A stretch of DNA of 64,000 bases from Ancrocorticia sp039812645 (lineage in GTDB: Bacteria > Actinomycetota > Actinomycetes > Actinomycetales > Actinomycetaceae): positions 1 to 64,000 of the forward strand of contig JBDIAV010000005.1 of the NCBI GenBank assembly GCA_039812645.1. The letters are read 5' to 3'. This document shows, piece after piece, positions 32,620 through 40,912 of this stretch. Position numbers and translations under genes: made by a program. The stretch's first letter is position 1; every line of letters starts with the position of its first letter. The notes below the pieces were generated by a model. That model did no database searches. It was given only the letters and a program-made list of their open reading frames with translations, and was not told the DNA's origin.

Positions 32620-34554
32620 ATGAACGAGAATGTCAGTGCGATCCTCGAGGCGACGATCGCTGATCTCGGGGGAGTCCCGCGCGCGGGTCAGACCGAGATG
32701 GTGGAGAAGGTTTTCGATGCCCTGGAGACCGACGGGCACCTGCTCGTGCAGGCGGGCACGGGAACTGGAAAGTCCATCGGGTACCTGGTGCCCGCGATGT
32801 ATTGGTCGGTGGAGTCGGGGCAGCGGGTGGTTGTGTCCACGGCAACGTTGGCGCTGCAACGCCAGATTGTGCTGCATGATGCCCCACGGGTAGCGGAAGC
32901 TGTTCATGGCACGTGCGGTGCGCGGCCGAAGGTGTCGCTCCTCAAGGGGTGGAATAACTACGTCTGCCTGCGCAAGGCGGCCGGTGGATACCCGGAGGAT
33001 GATGCGCTGCTATCGCGTGCCGCCGGGGAGTACGGGGCGAGCGCCACGGGTGAGGAAGTGGTGCGCCTGCGTGAGTGGGCGATGTCCACAGACACGGGAG
33101 ATCGTGATGACCTTGTCCCCGGGGTGTCTGATCGCGCCTGGCGTCAGGTCTCGATTTCCAAGCCGGAATGCATCGGCAATTCGTGTCCATTACGTGGCTC
33201 GTGTTTCCCTATTCTCAGCCGACAGGAGGCGGAGGATGCGGACGTCGTCATTACCAATCACTCGATTCTTGGCTTGGAAAGTGCGGGCGTGCCCATTCTT
33301 CCGGGCGCGGGTGCCTACGTGATCGATGAGGCCCACGACCTCGTCGACCGGGTCACAGGGCAGCTGACAGTGTCTATCTCCAAATCCGAGATCAACAGCT
33401 TGGCTAGGCTGCTACGGCGCGAGAAGATTCTTGCGACCGGATTAGAGAGCACGGCCGATGGATTAGCGGACGTCTTGGGTGAGCTGCCGGAGGGCCGACT
33501 CACCGAACGGCCTGCTCTCTTAACCGACAGCTTGCTTGCGCTCCTCGGCGAGCTGCAACAAGCCTCGGAGGATGTTTCGTCGTTGCCGGGCAAGGAAGAG
33601 TCGGATGTGGCGGCGAAGAACGTGGTGCGGTCCCGTGTGCAGTCGCTGGCAGAGGTTGTCTCGCAGCTCTTGTCCGACGACGTTGCGGAGGGAAAGCTGG
33701 TTATCTGGATTCAGCGTGACTTTGACGACGTCCCATCCCTGCATGTTGCACCGCTGGACGTGTCGAGTTCTCTCGCGGATACTCTTTTTGAGGGAAAACC
33801 GGCCATCCTGACCTCCGCGACTCTGACGGTGGGAGGGTCCTTCCACCACGCGGCAAGCGAGGTGGGATTCACGTTCCCCAGCCAGGGGCCGTGGGAAGGG
33901 ATCGACGTCGGCTCGCCTTTCGAGCACGGTAAACAGGGAATTCTCTACGTGGCCTCGCACCTGCCGGTTCCAGGGCGTGATGGCTACGGTGAGGAACATC
34001 TGCAAGAGATTGTGGAGCTCATCGAGGCTTCGCAGGGCGGGGCGCTGTGCCTGTTCACTTCGCGGCGCGGAGCAGAGACTGCCGCTGAATACGCACGCGA
34101 CCGGTTGAGGACACCGGTACTGTTGCAGGGAGAGGACCAACTGCCCACCCTTGTCAGAGATTTTGCCGACGACGACGCCACCTCGCTCTTCGGGACGCTA
34201 TCCCTGTGGCAGGGTGTGGATGTTCCCGGCAAAACGTGCCGACTTGTAGTTATCGACAGAATCCCGTTCCCACGGCCTAATGATCCTTTGATCCAGGCTC
34301 GTCACGAAGCCGTGGTCGCCAGCGGCGGAAATGGGTTTATGCAGGTATCGGCCTCGCATGCAGCACTATTGCTCGCGCAAGGCGCGGGACGATTGTTACG
34401 CCGTAGCGACGACAAGGGTGTGGTGGCAGTTCTTGATCCACGCTTGCGAACTGCCCGCTATTCAGGGTTCTTGGTGGCATCGTTGCCTCCGATGTGGCCG
34501 ACAACAGATAAACATGTGGCGCAGGCTGCACTTACAAGATTGGCGCAAGGATAG
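32620..34554 (+). CDS. DinG/XPD-type ATP-dependent DNA helicase
   Basis: A 644-residue superfamily 2 helicase. It has Walker A GTGTGKS near residue 49, cysteines likely to hold an iron-sulfur cluster (CLRKAAGG near 110, then CIGNSCPLRGSCF near 185), the DEAH box VIDEAHDL near 233, and the C-terminal motifs SLWQGVDVPGKTCRLVVIDR and QGAGRLLRR. Relatives unwind DNA with a 5' to 3' polarity and act in repair. It stands between hflX and ldh, near lexA. No LexA box is seen before it. The ATG at 32620 has no strong Shine-Dalgarno. Confidence 0.92.
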   Translation: MNENVSAILEATIADLGGVPRAGQTEMVEKVFDALETDGHLLVQAGTGTGKSIGYLVPAMYWSVESGQRVVVSTATLALQRQIVLHDAPRVAEAVHGTCGARPKVSLLKGWNNYVCLRKAAGGYPEDDALLSRAAGEYGASATGEEVVRLREWAMSTDTGDRDDLVPGVSDRAWRQVSISKPECIGNSCPLRGSCFPILSRQEAEDADVVITNHSILGLESAGVPILPGAGAYVIDEAHDLVDRVTGQLTVSISKSEINSLARLLRREKILATGLESTADGLADVLGELPEGRLTERPALLTDSLLALLGELQQASEDVSSLPGKEESDVAAKNVVRSRVQSLAEVVSQLLSDDVAEGKLVIWIQRDFDDVPSLHVAPLDVSSSLADTLFEGKPAILTSATLTVGGSFHHAASEVGFTFPSQGPWEGIDVGSPFEHGKQGILYVASHLPVPGRDGYGEEHLQEIVELIEASQGGALCLFTSRRGAETAAEYARDRLRTPVLLQGEDQLPTLVRDFADDDATSLFGTLSLWQGVDVPGKTCRLVVIDRIPFPRPNDPLIQARHEAVVASGGNGFMQVSASHAALLLAQGAGRLLRRSDDKGVVAVLDPRLRTARYSGFLVASLPPMWPTTDKHVAQAALTRLAQG

Positions 34555-34643
34555 GGACTTTATTCAGCAGCGAAGTGTGGAATCAGTCCGTAGACTGTTT
34601 TTCGACGGCAGAATTCACTGCCAATCCACGATGAGGAGTTGCT

Positions 34644-35651
34644 GTGTCGAGTACGCCAACTAATGAGACCACTGAATCACAGGCCGCACCCGCCGTCCGT
34701 CAGGAGAAGGGTGCCAAACTTGCTGTCATCGGCGCCGGTGCCGTTGGTTCTGCAGTTGCATATGCATCCGTGATCAAGGGCGTGGCCCGCGAATACGCGA
34801 TTTACGACATCTTTGAGAGCAAGGCCAAGGCCGAGGCCCTCGATATCGCCCAGGGTTCGCAGTTCACACCGGTGGCAAGCGTTGAAGGCTCTGGAGATCC
34901 GGCTGTGATGAAGGACGCGGATATCGTTGTCATCACTGCGGGTGCCAAGCAGAAGCCCGGGCAGTCCCGTCTTGATCTCGCCGGTGCCACGATTGACATT
35001 ATGAGGAAGATCCTCCCGACCGCCGTGGAGCAGGCACCCAACGCCATCTTCCTCATGGTTGCCAATCCCGTGGACGTTGTTACCTACGCTGGTCTGCAGA
35101 TTTCGGGCATGAGCCCTGATCGCTTCTTCGGCTCCGGTACCGTGTTGGATTCTTCTCGTCTGCGTAACCTCGTGGCACAGCACTGTGGTGTGGCTCCTCA
35201 GACTGTTCACGCCTACATTGCTGGCGAGCACGGCGATTCGGAGATCCCGCTGTGGTCCTCCGCAATGATTGGCGCGGTTCCGCTGCTGCAGTGGGGCCAG
35301 ACGATCGACGGTGGAAACCTGGATGAGAAGCTCCGTGAGTCCATTCACCACGACGTCGTTAACTCGGCATACGCGATTATTGAGGGCAAGGGCGCTACGA
35401 ACTACGCTATCGGCCTCTCCGTGGCGCACATCGCGGGTACGATCCTGCGTGACGAAAAGCGAGTTCTTCCTGTATCCACGCTTCTTGATGATTGGATGGG
35501 TATTTCGGACGTCTGCATGTCTGTGCCCACCGTTGTTGGTCGTGAGGGTGCGGGCCGCCGCCTCGTCCCCGTTGTCACTCCTCGCGAGTACAACGGTCTG
35601 CGTGCTTCCGCCGATTCGATTCGCGCGGTTGCCGCCAAGTTTGGTTTCTAA
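34644..35651 (+). CDS. ldh: L-lactate dehydrogenase
   Basis: LDH interconverts pyruvate and lactate with NAD, the end of lactic fermentation. The 335-residue protein has the NAD motif GAGAVGSAVAY near residue 31, the loop KQKPGQSRLDLAG with the substrate arginine, and the catalytic histidine in IAGEHGDSEI near residue 195. This favours LDH over malate dehydrogenase. The first 25 residues are a polar extension. GAGGAG precedes the GTG. It points to a fermentative, probably facultatively anaerobic host. Confidence 0.95.
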   Translation: MSSTPTNETTESQAAPAVRQEKGAKLAVIGAGAVGSAVAYASVIKGVAREYAIYDIFESKAKAEALDIAQGSQFTPVASVEGSGDPAVMKDADIVVITAGAKQKPGQSRLDLAGATIDIMRKILPTAVEQAPNAIFLMVANPVDVVTYAGLQISGMSPDRFFGSGTVLDSSRLRNLVAQHCGVAPQTVHAYIAGEHGDSEIPLWSSAMIGAVPLLQWGQTIDGGNLDEKLRESIHHDVVNSAYAIIEGKGATNYAIGLSVAHIAGTILRDEKRVLPVSTLLDDWMGISDVCMSVPTVVGREGAGRRLVPVVTPREYNGLRASADSIRAVAAKFGF

Positions 35652-35681
35652 ACTGGAACCGGCTGGTATTTAACCTGACAG

Positions 35682-35727
35682 GAAGGGCCGGGTACCGACG
35701 AGATTATTCGTCGGTACCCGGCCCTTC
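35682..35727. terminator. Bidirectional terminator between ldh and lexA
   Basis: A perfect 20-bp stem (GAAGGGCCGGGTACCGACGA) with a 6-base loop lies between the convergent ldh and lexA genes. Confidence 0.9.
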
Positions 35728-35738
35728 TTCGATTTCTG

Positions 35739-36467
35739 TCAGAGAGCCCGAAGGACGGTGACCACTCGACCAAGGATCTCCACATCATCCGCAGGAATAG
35801 GAGAATAAGCTTCATTGCGCGGTAGAAGCAGAATGTGACCGTCACGCTTCTGGAACACCTTGACGGTGGCTTCGCCATCGAGCATTGCGGCGATAATCTC
35901 TCCGTTCTCAGCCACGGGCTGCCGGCGAATTACCACCCAGTCTCCATCGCAGATTGCAGCGTCCACCATCGAATCACCGGAGACCCGCAAAGCAAAGAGT
36001 TCTCCCTCGCCTGTCAATTGGCGTGGGATAGGAAAGACATCTTCAATAAGCTGATCTGCCAGGATAGGGGCACCAGCGGCAATACGACCGACGACGGGAA
36101 CATTGATGGGATCAGTGATGGTCTCGGTGCTCTCTCCAAGATCCACCAAGGTGTTGGAGGTTGATGCGATGGGCGGAACTGCGCGTAGTTCGGGGGTAAC
36201 TGCCGGTTGAGAAGTGGCCGACGGATTCTCGCCGTCGTAATTCATACCCATATCGGTCAATTCCATGGTGCGAGGCCGCCGGGTGTCACGCCGCAGATAG
36301 CCAAGATCTGCCAGAGTATCGAGCTGATATTTCACGGACGACGTCGACGATAGTCCAACTTCGTCACCAATCTCACGAATAGTAGGGGCATAGTGATTAC
36401 GCAGCATATGCGTTCGAATGCAGGAAAGAACTGCCGCCTGACGTTCGGTGAGTTTGGTGTTGCCCAT
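35739..36467 (-). CDS. lexA: SOS repressor LexA
   Basis: LexA represses SOS genes and cuts itself when RecA filaments form. The 242-residue protein has an N-terminal winged HTH (PTIREIGDEVGLSSTSSVKY), a linker, the Ala-Gly cleavage site in GRIAAGAPIL, the catalytic serine in VSGDSMVDAAI and the lysine in GEATVKVF. I start at ATG 36467 with GAAAGGG before it; ATG 36491 in frame would add 8 residues. Two good LexA boxes and one weak one lie upstream, so it is autoregulated and shares the region with the LysM gene. Confidence 0.95.
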   Translation of the reverse strand: MGNTKLTERQAAVLSCIRTHMLRNHYAPTIREIGDEVGLSSTSSVKYQLDTLADLGYLRRDTRRPRTMELTDMGMNYDGENPSATSQPAVTPELRAVPPIASTSNTLVDLGESTETITDPINVPVVGRIAAGAPILADQLIEDVFPIPRQLTGEGELFALRVSGDSMVDAAICDGDWVVIRRQPVAENGEIIAAMLDGEATVKVFQKRDGHILLLPRNEAYSPIPADDVEILGRVVTVLRAL

Positions 36468-36552
36468 GGCCGGCACCCTTTCTAGCCCCATTTTGTGTCG
36501 GAGCCTGATGTTTGACTTCCTGTTACAAGGTTAATGGGTCCGAGTTACGGTT

Positions 36553-36649
36553 CCAAACACTTGTTCTAACGGCGTGTCGAACGAAAGTTCTAGACAGCAT
36601 TCGCAAACGCGAGTACGCTGAAACAAACGTTCGAAGAACAGTTGTTCGA
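36553..36649. promoter_or_regulatory. LexA boxes between lexA and the LysM gene
   Basis: Two clear SOS boxes are present: TCGAACGAAAGTTCTA (36577-36592) and AAGAACAGTTGTTCGA (36634-36649). A weaker one is CCAAACACTTGTTCTA (36553-36568). The 36634 box ends 10 bases before the LysM gene start and overlaps its ribosome binding region, so it should control that gene tightly. Confidence 0.88.
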
Positions 36650-36658
36650 GGAGGAAAA

Positions 36659-37135
36659 ATGAGTGCACAGGAGATTTCAGGCGTTCGCGTGGTATCAGCC
36701 AAGTCGCCGAAGGTGTCTGCTTTGCGGCTAGTCACCTCGGAGGATGTCGAACGGTTGCGCAAAGAGTTGGCGTCACGGCGAGCTGTTGAGATCGTGCCTC
36801 TGGGTAAAAAAGGCGTGGCGACGGGGGCGTTCTATCGTCAACCGTCAACGAAACCGTTTGTGTCCTCTGGGCTTCTGGATCTGGCGATCCGTGCATCCGG
36901 CTTTGTACTCGCGGCAATGGTGTGTTTTGTCATTGGAATGCTGCTCATGGAATATTCCACTGTCGATGGTGGTGAAAGTGTCGTGGTTCAAACGGGGGAC
37001 ACCCTATGGTCTGTAGCGATGTCTGTCCCTGAGGCCCCGAGTGTAAGTTCCGCTGTGGAGGATATTAAGGAATTGAACGGGCTGAGCTCAGATATTCTCA
37101 ACGTCGGGCAGGATCTGGTACTTCCTCAATACTGA
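36659..37135 (+). CDS. LysM-domain membrane protein, probable SOS cell-division inhibitor
   Basis: A 158-residue protein: a cytoplasmic N-terminal region of about 75 residues, one membrane helix (ASGFVLAAMVCFVIGMLLM) and a C-terminal LysM domain (VVVQTGDTLWSVAMSV to VGQDLVLPQY) placed outside, where it could bind peptidoglycan. It is divergent from lexA, sits under LexA boxes and is followed by nrdR. YneA of Bacillus and Rv2719c of Mycobacterium hold the same place and layout and block division during SOS. Sequence similarity beyond LysM is not shown here, so the role is inferred. Start at ATG 36659 after GAGGAGG. Confidence 0.82.
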   Translation: MSAQEISGVRVVSAKSPKVSALRLVTSEDVERLRKELASRRAVEIVPLGKKGVATGAFYRQPSTKPFVSSGLLDLAIRASGFVLAAMVCFVIGMLLMEYSTVDGGESVVVQTGDTLWSVAMSVPEAPSVSSAVEDIKELNGLSSDILNVGQDLVLPQY

Positions 37136-37318
37136 CCTTCGATCGTGGAGATGGGGTTCCGTGTGTGGATTTTTCTTGACGGAAACTGACTGTCGCCCAC
37201 ATTCATTGTAGCTTGTATATTTTCCCTTTTTATGAGATTTCTTGCAGGATTCTTGCATCTTTCAGGTTTTATCTATCATCCAATTGTCTCCTAGTAGTGA
37301 AGAGGAGGAGGTGGATAA

Positions 37319-37369
37319 ATGTGCTGGTGGCAGGTTTACAAAGAAGTAGATCTGATGCTATGCGGATAG
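37319..37369 (+). CDS. 16-residue ORF with a strong ribosome binding site
   Basis: ATG TGC TGG TGG opens a 16-residue peptide (MCWWQVYKEVDLMLCG). AGGAGGAGGTGG stands just before the ATG, one of the best Shine-Dalgarno sequences in the window. It could be a small protein or a leader peptide, but no gene in this strand follows within 250 bases. It could also be chance in a non-coding region. Confidence 0.3.
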   Translation: MCWWQVYKEVDLMLCG

Positions 37370-37623
37370 GAATCTGGAATATCTCAAGCTGAAATTGGTG
37401 GTTTTCTTTCCTAAAACTTCTCTTTGATTGTATTCTTGATTTCAGAGCTCAAAGTCGACGACCAAAGGCTCATCATGATAATCGTGTTTCTCATCTATCT
37501 TTACGACCTGTTCACCCGTGAGGAGAGGTAGGAACGCTCGCGCGAGATTAACGTGCCCATGGTTTTATGACAATAGGGCATACCAAACTCGAGGGGCGGG
37601 ATCTGTCCGAGGAGGATGACTAA

Positions 37624-37749
37624 ATGTCGTCTTCGGAACGGTTCACGCGGGATACATCTTCGCATGCCGGGCAAACTGTTCGAATCGATGTCACGCACGA
37701 TAGAAACAGCACGCTCTACCGTATGGCCATCGTGGCTTCCTACTCATGA
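37624..37749 (+). CDS. 41-residue ORF with a strong ribosome binding site
   Basis: GAGGAGGA precedes the ATG at 37624 with a spacing of about 7. The 41-residue product (MSSSERFTRDTSSHAGQ, then a stretch ending RMAIVASYS) is polar in its first two thirds and resembles nothing I know. The same frame continues past the stop without clear protein features, so it may be the start of a decayed gene. Confidence 0.3.
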   Translation: MSSSERFTRDTSSHAGQTVRIDVTHDRNSTLYRMAIVASYS

Positions 37750-38034
37750 GGGCATCAGCCTTCATGCGTGGCGAGACAGAGCCACAACAGCGTACCTTCC
37801 CTATTCGCCATAGATCCCCGTCACCCTAGATGGCCGTGTTCACGCCTCGGTTATGCAGTCGGGATCTCTGACCTTCTTGCAGCGACTTGTTTTGTCGGTC
37901 TGAGTACTTGTTCAGGTTCGGTCAGCCGGTCGTCTTCTTCCTACGCAAGCAAGAGATGAGAGTGTTCGGTCAGCTTAGTTCACGCCTAGGTTGGCCGAAC
38001 ATACTCACACATCTCAACCTGGTGATGCGCTTGA

Positions 38035-38040
38035 TACGAT
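38035..38040 (+). promoter_or_regulatory. -10 box TACGAT, leaderless start of nrdR
   Basis: TACGAT is followed by 6 bases and the ATG of nrdR; no Shine-Dalgarno is present. Confidence 0.5.
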
Positions 38041-38046
38041 TACTCC

Positions 38047-38511
38047 ATGCATTGCCCGTTTTGCCGCCATCCCGATTCCCGTGTCATTGATTCACGCACG
38101 ACTGACGACGGCATGTCCATTAGGCGTCGCCGCCAGTGTCCGAACTGTAAGCGCCGTTTCTCGACAATGGAAACGGCCAGCCTCATCGTGGTCAAGCGCT
38201 CGGGACTCACGGAACCTTTTTCTCGCGAGAAGATTATCGCCGGCGTGAGTAAGGCATGCCAGGGTCGGCCGGTCGGGGAAGACGACATTGCCCGCCTTGC
38301 TCAGCAGGTTGAAGAAAGCGTTCGGGCCACAGGAAGTTCGCAGATTGAAGCCCACGAGATTGGTTTAGCCATACTGGAGCCGCTACGCGACCTCGATCAT
38401 ATTGCCTATCTGCGGTTTGCTTCCGTGTACTCCAACTTCGATACGCTTGACGATTTTGAACGGGCAATTGCCGTGCTACGAAAACAGGAGGAGACTCCCT
38501 CGGGCGAGTAA
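38047..38511 (+). CDS. nrdR: Transcription repressor NrdR
   Basis: NrdR senses ATP and dATP and represses ribonucleotide reductase genes. The 154-residue protein begins with the zinc ribbon (CPFC, then CPNC, near residues 3-34) and continues with an ATP-cone domain (LIVVKRSGLTEPFSREKIIAG). Length is standard. The lexA/LysM/nrdR order matches other actinobacteria. The ribonucleotide reductase genes are not in the window. A stem-loop overlaps its stop codon. Confidence 0.96.
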   Translation: MHCPFCRHPDSRVIDSRTTDDGMSIRRRRQCPNCKRRFSTMETASLIVVKRSGLTEPFSREKIIAGVSKACQGRPVGEDDIARLAQQVEESVRATGSSQIEAHEIGLAILEPLRDLDHIAYLRFASVYSNFDTLDDFERAIAVLRKQEETPSGE

Positions 38512-38522
38512 GTCTCCTCCTG
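38485..38522. terminator. Stem-loop overlapping the nrdR stop
   Basis: CAGGAGGAGACT and AGTCTCCTCCTG pair perfectly over 12 bp with a 14-base loop. The stop codon of nrdR lies at the 3' edge of the loop. There is no T-run. The convergent fadD gene ends 70 bases further. Confidence 0.5.
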
Positions 38523-38592
38523 ACCTCAACCTTGTGCCCATATGTTGTCAGCATTTACTTGCCACATACGGTCTTGCCCGGCGTTCAGGTAC

Positions 38593-40686
38593 TTATTGCT
38601 CAGCGTCGTCGTTCCCAACATCCGAGGAGTTAGGCGAGTCCGTATCTTTGGACGCTGCCTCCCGCTCGGTCGCGTTGTCGGAATTGGCATCTGTATGCTC
38701 GGATGGTTCCTCTTTCGTGCCGTCTTTCTCCTTGCGTCCGCGGGCCAGCCAGGCGCTGAAGGCCTCACGGCTAAAGCCTTCGCGGCGTAGCTCCTCGGAA
38801 TCGTCATCGGTACCAGCGCGATTAAAAAGCTCGCGGACCTGTTCGGATGACTTTCCAAGTTCGGCGAGCCAGTCTTGAACCTGTTCTTTTGTGGCATTGA
38901 ACTGCTCTTGGAGGGAGGCGGTAAAGGTCTCCCACCGGTCGGATGCAGCCTCGGAGGTACTACTGGCCTTCTTACGCCACTGACCAGCAATGAGTTCGAA
39001 ATCTTCTAGCTGTTCTCGGACGGAGCGGCGCATGACCTTCCCAATCTGTGAGCGGGGGAGGTCATCTAGGACGGCGATAGAACGCGGAACCGCGTAGTGC
39101 GAGAGTTTGTCGTATGCCCAGCGACGCACCATATCGAGATCCACTGTGGTGTCTGGTTCCAGAACGAGGGCTGCCACCACAGATTCGCCACGGGCGGGAT
39201 CCGGCATACCGACGACGGCGACGTCACGCACGCCGGGCATCGCCTTAAGCACCTCTTCCACCTGAGAAGGATAGATGTTGAAACCACCTTGAATGATCAT
39301 TTCCTTGGCGCGGTCAGCCATGACGATAAAACCGTTGTCCCAGCGACCGAGATCACCTGTGCGGAGCCAGCCGTGATAGAAAACCTTCTCGGTTTCTTCA
39401 TCTTCGCCTAAATAACCGGCGAAGATTTGTGGCCCACGTACCAGGATTTCACCGACGTCCTGGGCATCCTTCGAGAGGTCTTCCGGGTCGGCAATACGTA
39501 CGTCGGTCGACGGGAAAGGGATACCGAGGGTGGACGGGCGTCGCTCGGCGGAAACCGGTGAACCCGCGATGATAGGGCTTGCTTCGGACATGCCGTAACC
39601 CTCGATGATGAGACCGCCAGTCTCCTTTTCCCAGTCGGCAGCGAGCTCCGGTGACAGAGCCATCGCGCCGGAGAAGCTCCATTTGATTGAGCTGAGGTCC
39701 ACATCCTTACCAGCCTCCCGGTCTGATCTCACCTGCTGTAGGACTCGCGAATACATGGGAGCCACCCCGGGGAACATGGTGATGGGACGGCGCTTTTGGG
39801 CGGCAAGCAGTGCTGGGACATCGAAGTTAGGGAGCAGCACCAGCGTGCCCGCCTGAGAAACTCCCACCCCCACAAGGGTCTCCAGGCCGAAAGCGTGGAA
39901 GAGAGGCAGTACTCCAGCGTATGTTCCTTCGCCGTATTTAATTCCGCGAATCCACTGGACCGTCTGTTCCACGTTGGACACGATATTGCGGTGACTGAGC
40001 TGGACGGCTTTTGGTACACCCGTCGTTCCACCGGTATGAATGAGGACGGCGATGTCGTCCAGAGTTGGCGGCATGATGGCAGTATCCCGCGGTAACAGTG
40101 GCGCCTTGGACACCGCCCGGTCGAAGGACAGAATGCCCCGGGGAACAGTGCCCCGAATCTTCGCCTTTTGTTCTTTCGCGGCTTTGACAGGAAGTTTAAG
40201 TAAGATGCGGGACGTCAGCGGGAGTGCTGCTGCAAGATTGACCGAGAGATAGGTACGGCCGCGGAAGTTGCCATCTGCCGTGAGCTTTTCGAGAGTCTGT
40301 TCCCATGCGATCACTACCGTGGCACCATGGCGATCCAACTGCTCATGCAGTTCGGCGACCGGAGCCAGTGGATTATGCTCGGCGACGGTGGCACCCAGTG
40401 ACAGAGTGGCGTAGAAGGCCACGACATGCTGAGGACAGTTGGGCATGATAAGTGCGACGACATCCCCCTTGCGCACACCGCACCGATACAGAGCAGCTTG
40501 CGCCTTGCGTACCGCGTGCCGAAGCTCGCGGTAGGTGAAGGTGCGGCCAAGGAAGTCAATTGCTATACGTTCGGGAAGGTGACCGGCCGACTCGAACAGG
40601 AGCGCATCCATTGTTCTCGTCACGGGAGTAATCTCTGCGGGTACTCCCGGTGCGTAATGCGGACGCTGCGGCGCTGATTGGTCCAT
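38593..40686 (-). CDS. Long-chain fatty acid-CoA ligase (AMP-binding) with acidic tail
   Basis: A 697-residue adenylate-forming enzyme that activates a fatty acid with ATP and CoA. It has the phosphate loop IHTGGTTGVPKAV near residue 223, GYGMSEASP near 360, and the hinge/lysine region LPRSQIGKVMRRSV near 545. The normal enzyme ends near residue 560. About 135 more residues follow: a helical part (WETFTASLQEQFNATKEQVQ), then a very acidic Ser/Asp/Glu tail. The ATG at 40686 has GAGGGG before it. It converges with nrdR. Confidence 0.9.
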   Translation of the reverse strand: MDQSAPQRPHYAPGVPAEITPVTRTMDALLFESAGHLPERIAIDFLGRTFTYRELRHAVRKAQAALYRCGVRKGDVVALIMPNCPQHVVAFYATLSLGATVAEHNPLAPVAELHEQLDRHGATVVIAWEQTLEKLTADGNFRGRTYLSVNLAAALPLTSRILLKLPVKAAKEQKAKIRGTVPRGILSFDRAVSKAPLLPRDTAIMPPTLDDIAVLIHTGGTTGVPKAVQLSHRNIVSNVEQTVQWIRGIKYGEGTYAGVLPLFHAFGLETLVGVGVSQAGTLVLLPNFDVPALLAAQKRRPITMFPGVAPMYSRVLQQVRSDREAGKDVDLSSIKWSFSGAMALSPELAADWEKETGGLIIEGYGMSEASPIIAGSPVSAERRPSTLGIPFPSTDVRIADPEDLSKDAQDVGEILVRGPQIFAGYLGEDEETEKVFYHGWLRTGDLGRWDNGFIVMADRAKEMIIQGGFNIYPSQVEEVLKAMPGVRDVAVVGMPDPARGESVVAALVLEPDTTVDLDMVRRWAYDKLSHYAVPRSIAVLDDLPRSQIGKVMRRSVREQLEDFELIAGQWRKKASSTSEAASDRWETFTASLQEQFNATKEQVQDWLAELGKSSEQVRELFNRAGTDDDSEELRREGFSREAFSAWLARGRKEKDGTKEEPSEHTDANSDNATEREAASKDTDSPNSSDVGNDDAEQ

Positions 40687-40737
40687 TGGCTTCCCCTCAC
40701 ACCCGACGATCCCGCCGGATCTTGATATTCCTGCCTT

Positions 40738-40766
40738 AGAGGTCACAACCCATCGGCGTGACCTCT
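40738..40766. repeat. Dispersed palindromic repeat, short copy B
   Basis: AGAGGTCAC and GTGACCTCT pair perfectly over 9 bp around CCATCGGC, followed by ATATTCTAT. The outer arms and the CATCGGCGTGACC part match the other copies. It lies upstream of fadD (minus strand) and could terminate transcription coming from the right. Confidence 0.5.
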
Positions 40767-40851
40767 ATATTCTATGGGGTTGCGCAGGACGGTGCGGCAA
40801 TCGCGGGAACGAGTGTGAGAGGGGAGATTTCCAAGTGGATGGAGAAATCCA

Positions 40852-40892
40852 CCGGTGGGGTGGGCGCTGAGTTTCGGCGCTCACCCCACCGG
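40852..40892 (-). terminator. Terminator after serA
   Basis: CCGGTGGGGTG and CACCCCACCGG pair over 11 bp, with an inner GCGC/GCGC pairing, 21 bases beyond the end of the minus-strand gene at 40913. Read on the minus strand the stem is followed by GATTTCTCC. Confidence 0.7.
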
Positions 40893-40912
40893 CCAGTACC
40901 GTGTGCCGATGC

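Larger units (their letters stand above)
37136..38034. other. AT-richer gap before nrdR without a recognisable gene
   Basis: About 900 bp. The part 37150-37500 is visibly richer in A and T than its surroundings. A 15-base near-identical direct repeat GTTCACGCCT(C/A)GGTT occurs at 37838-37852 and 37978-37992, and TGTTCGG/CCGAACA pair around 37962-38001. Two very short ORFs with strong ribosome binding sites are listed separately. No protein family is seen in any frame. It may be a decayed region or carry small RNAs. Confidence 0.5.
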
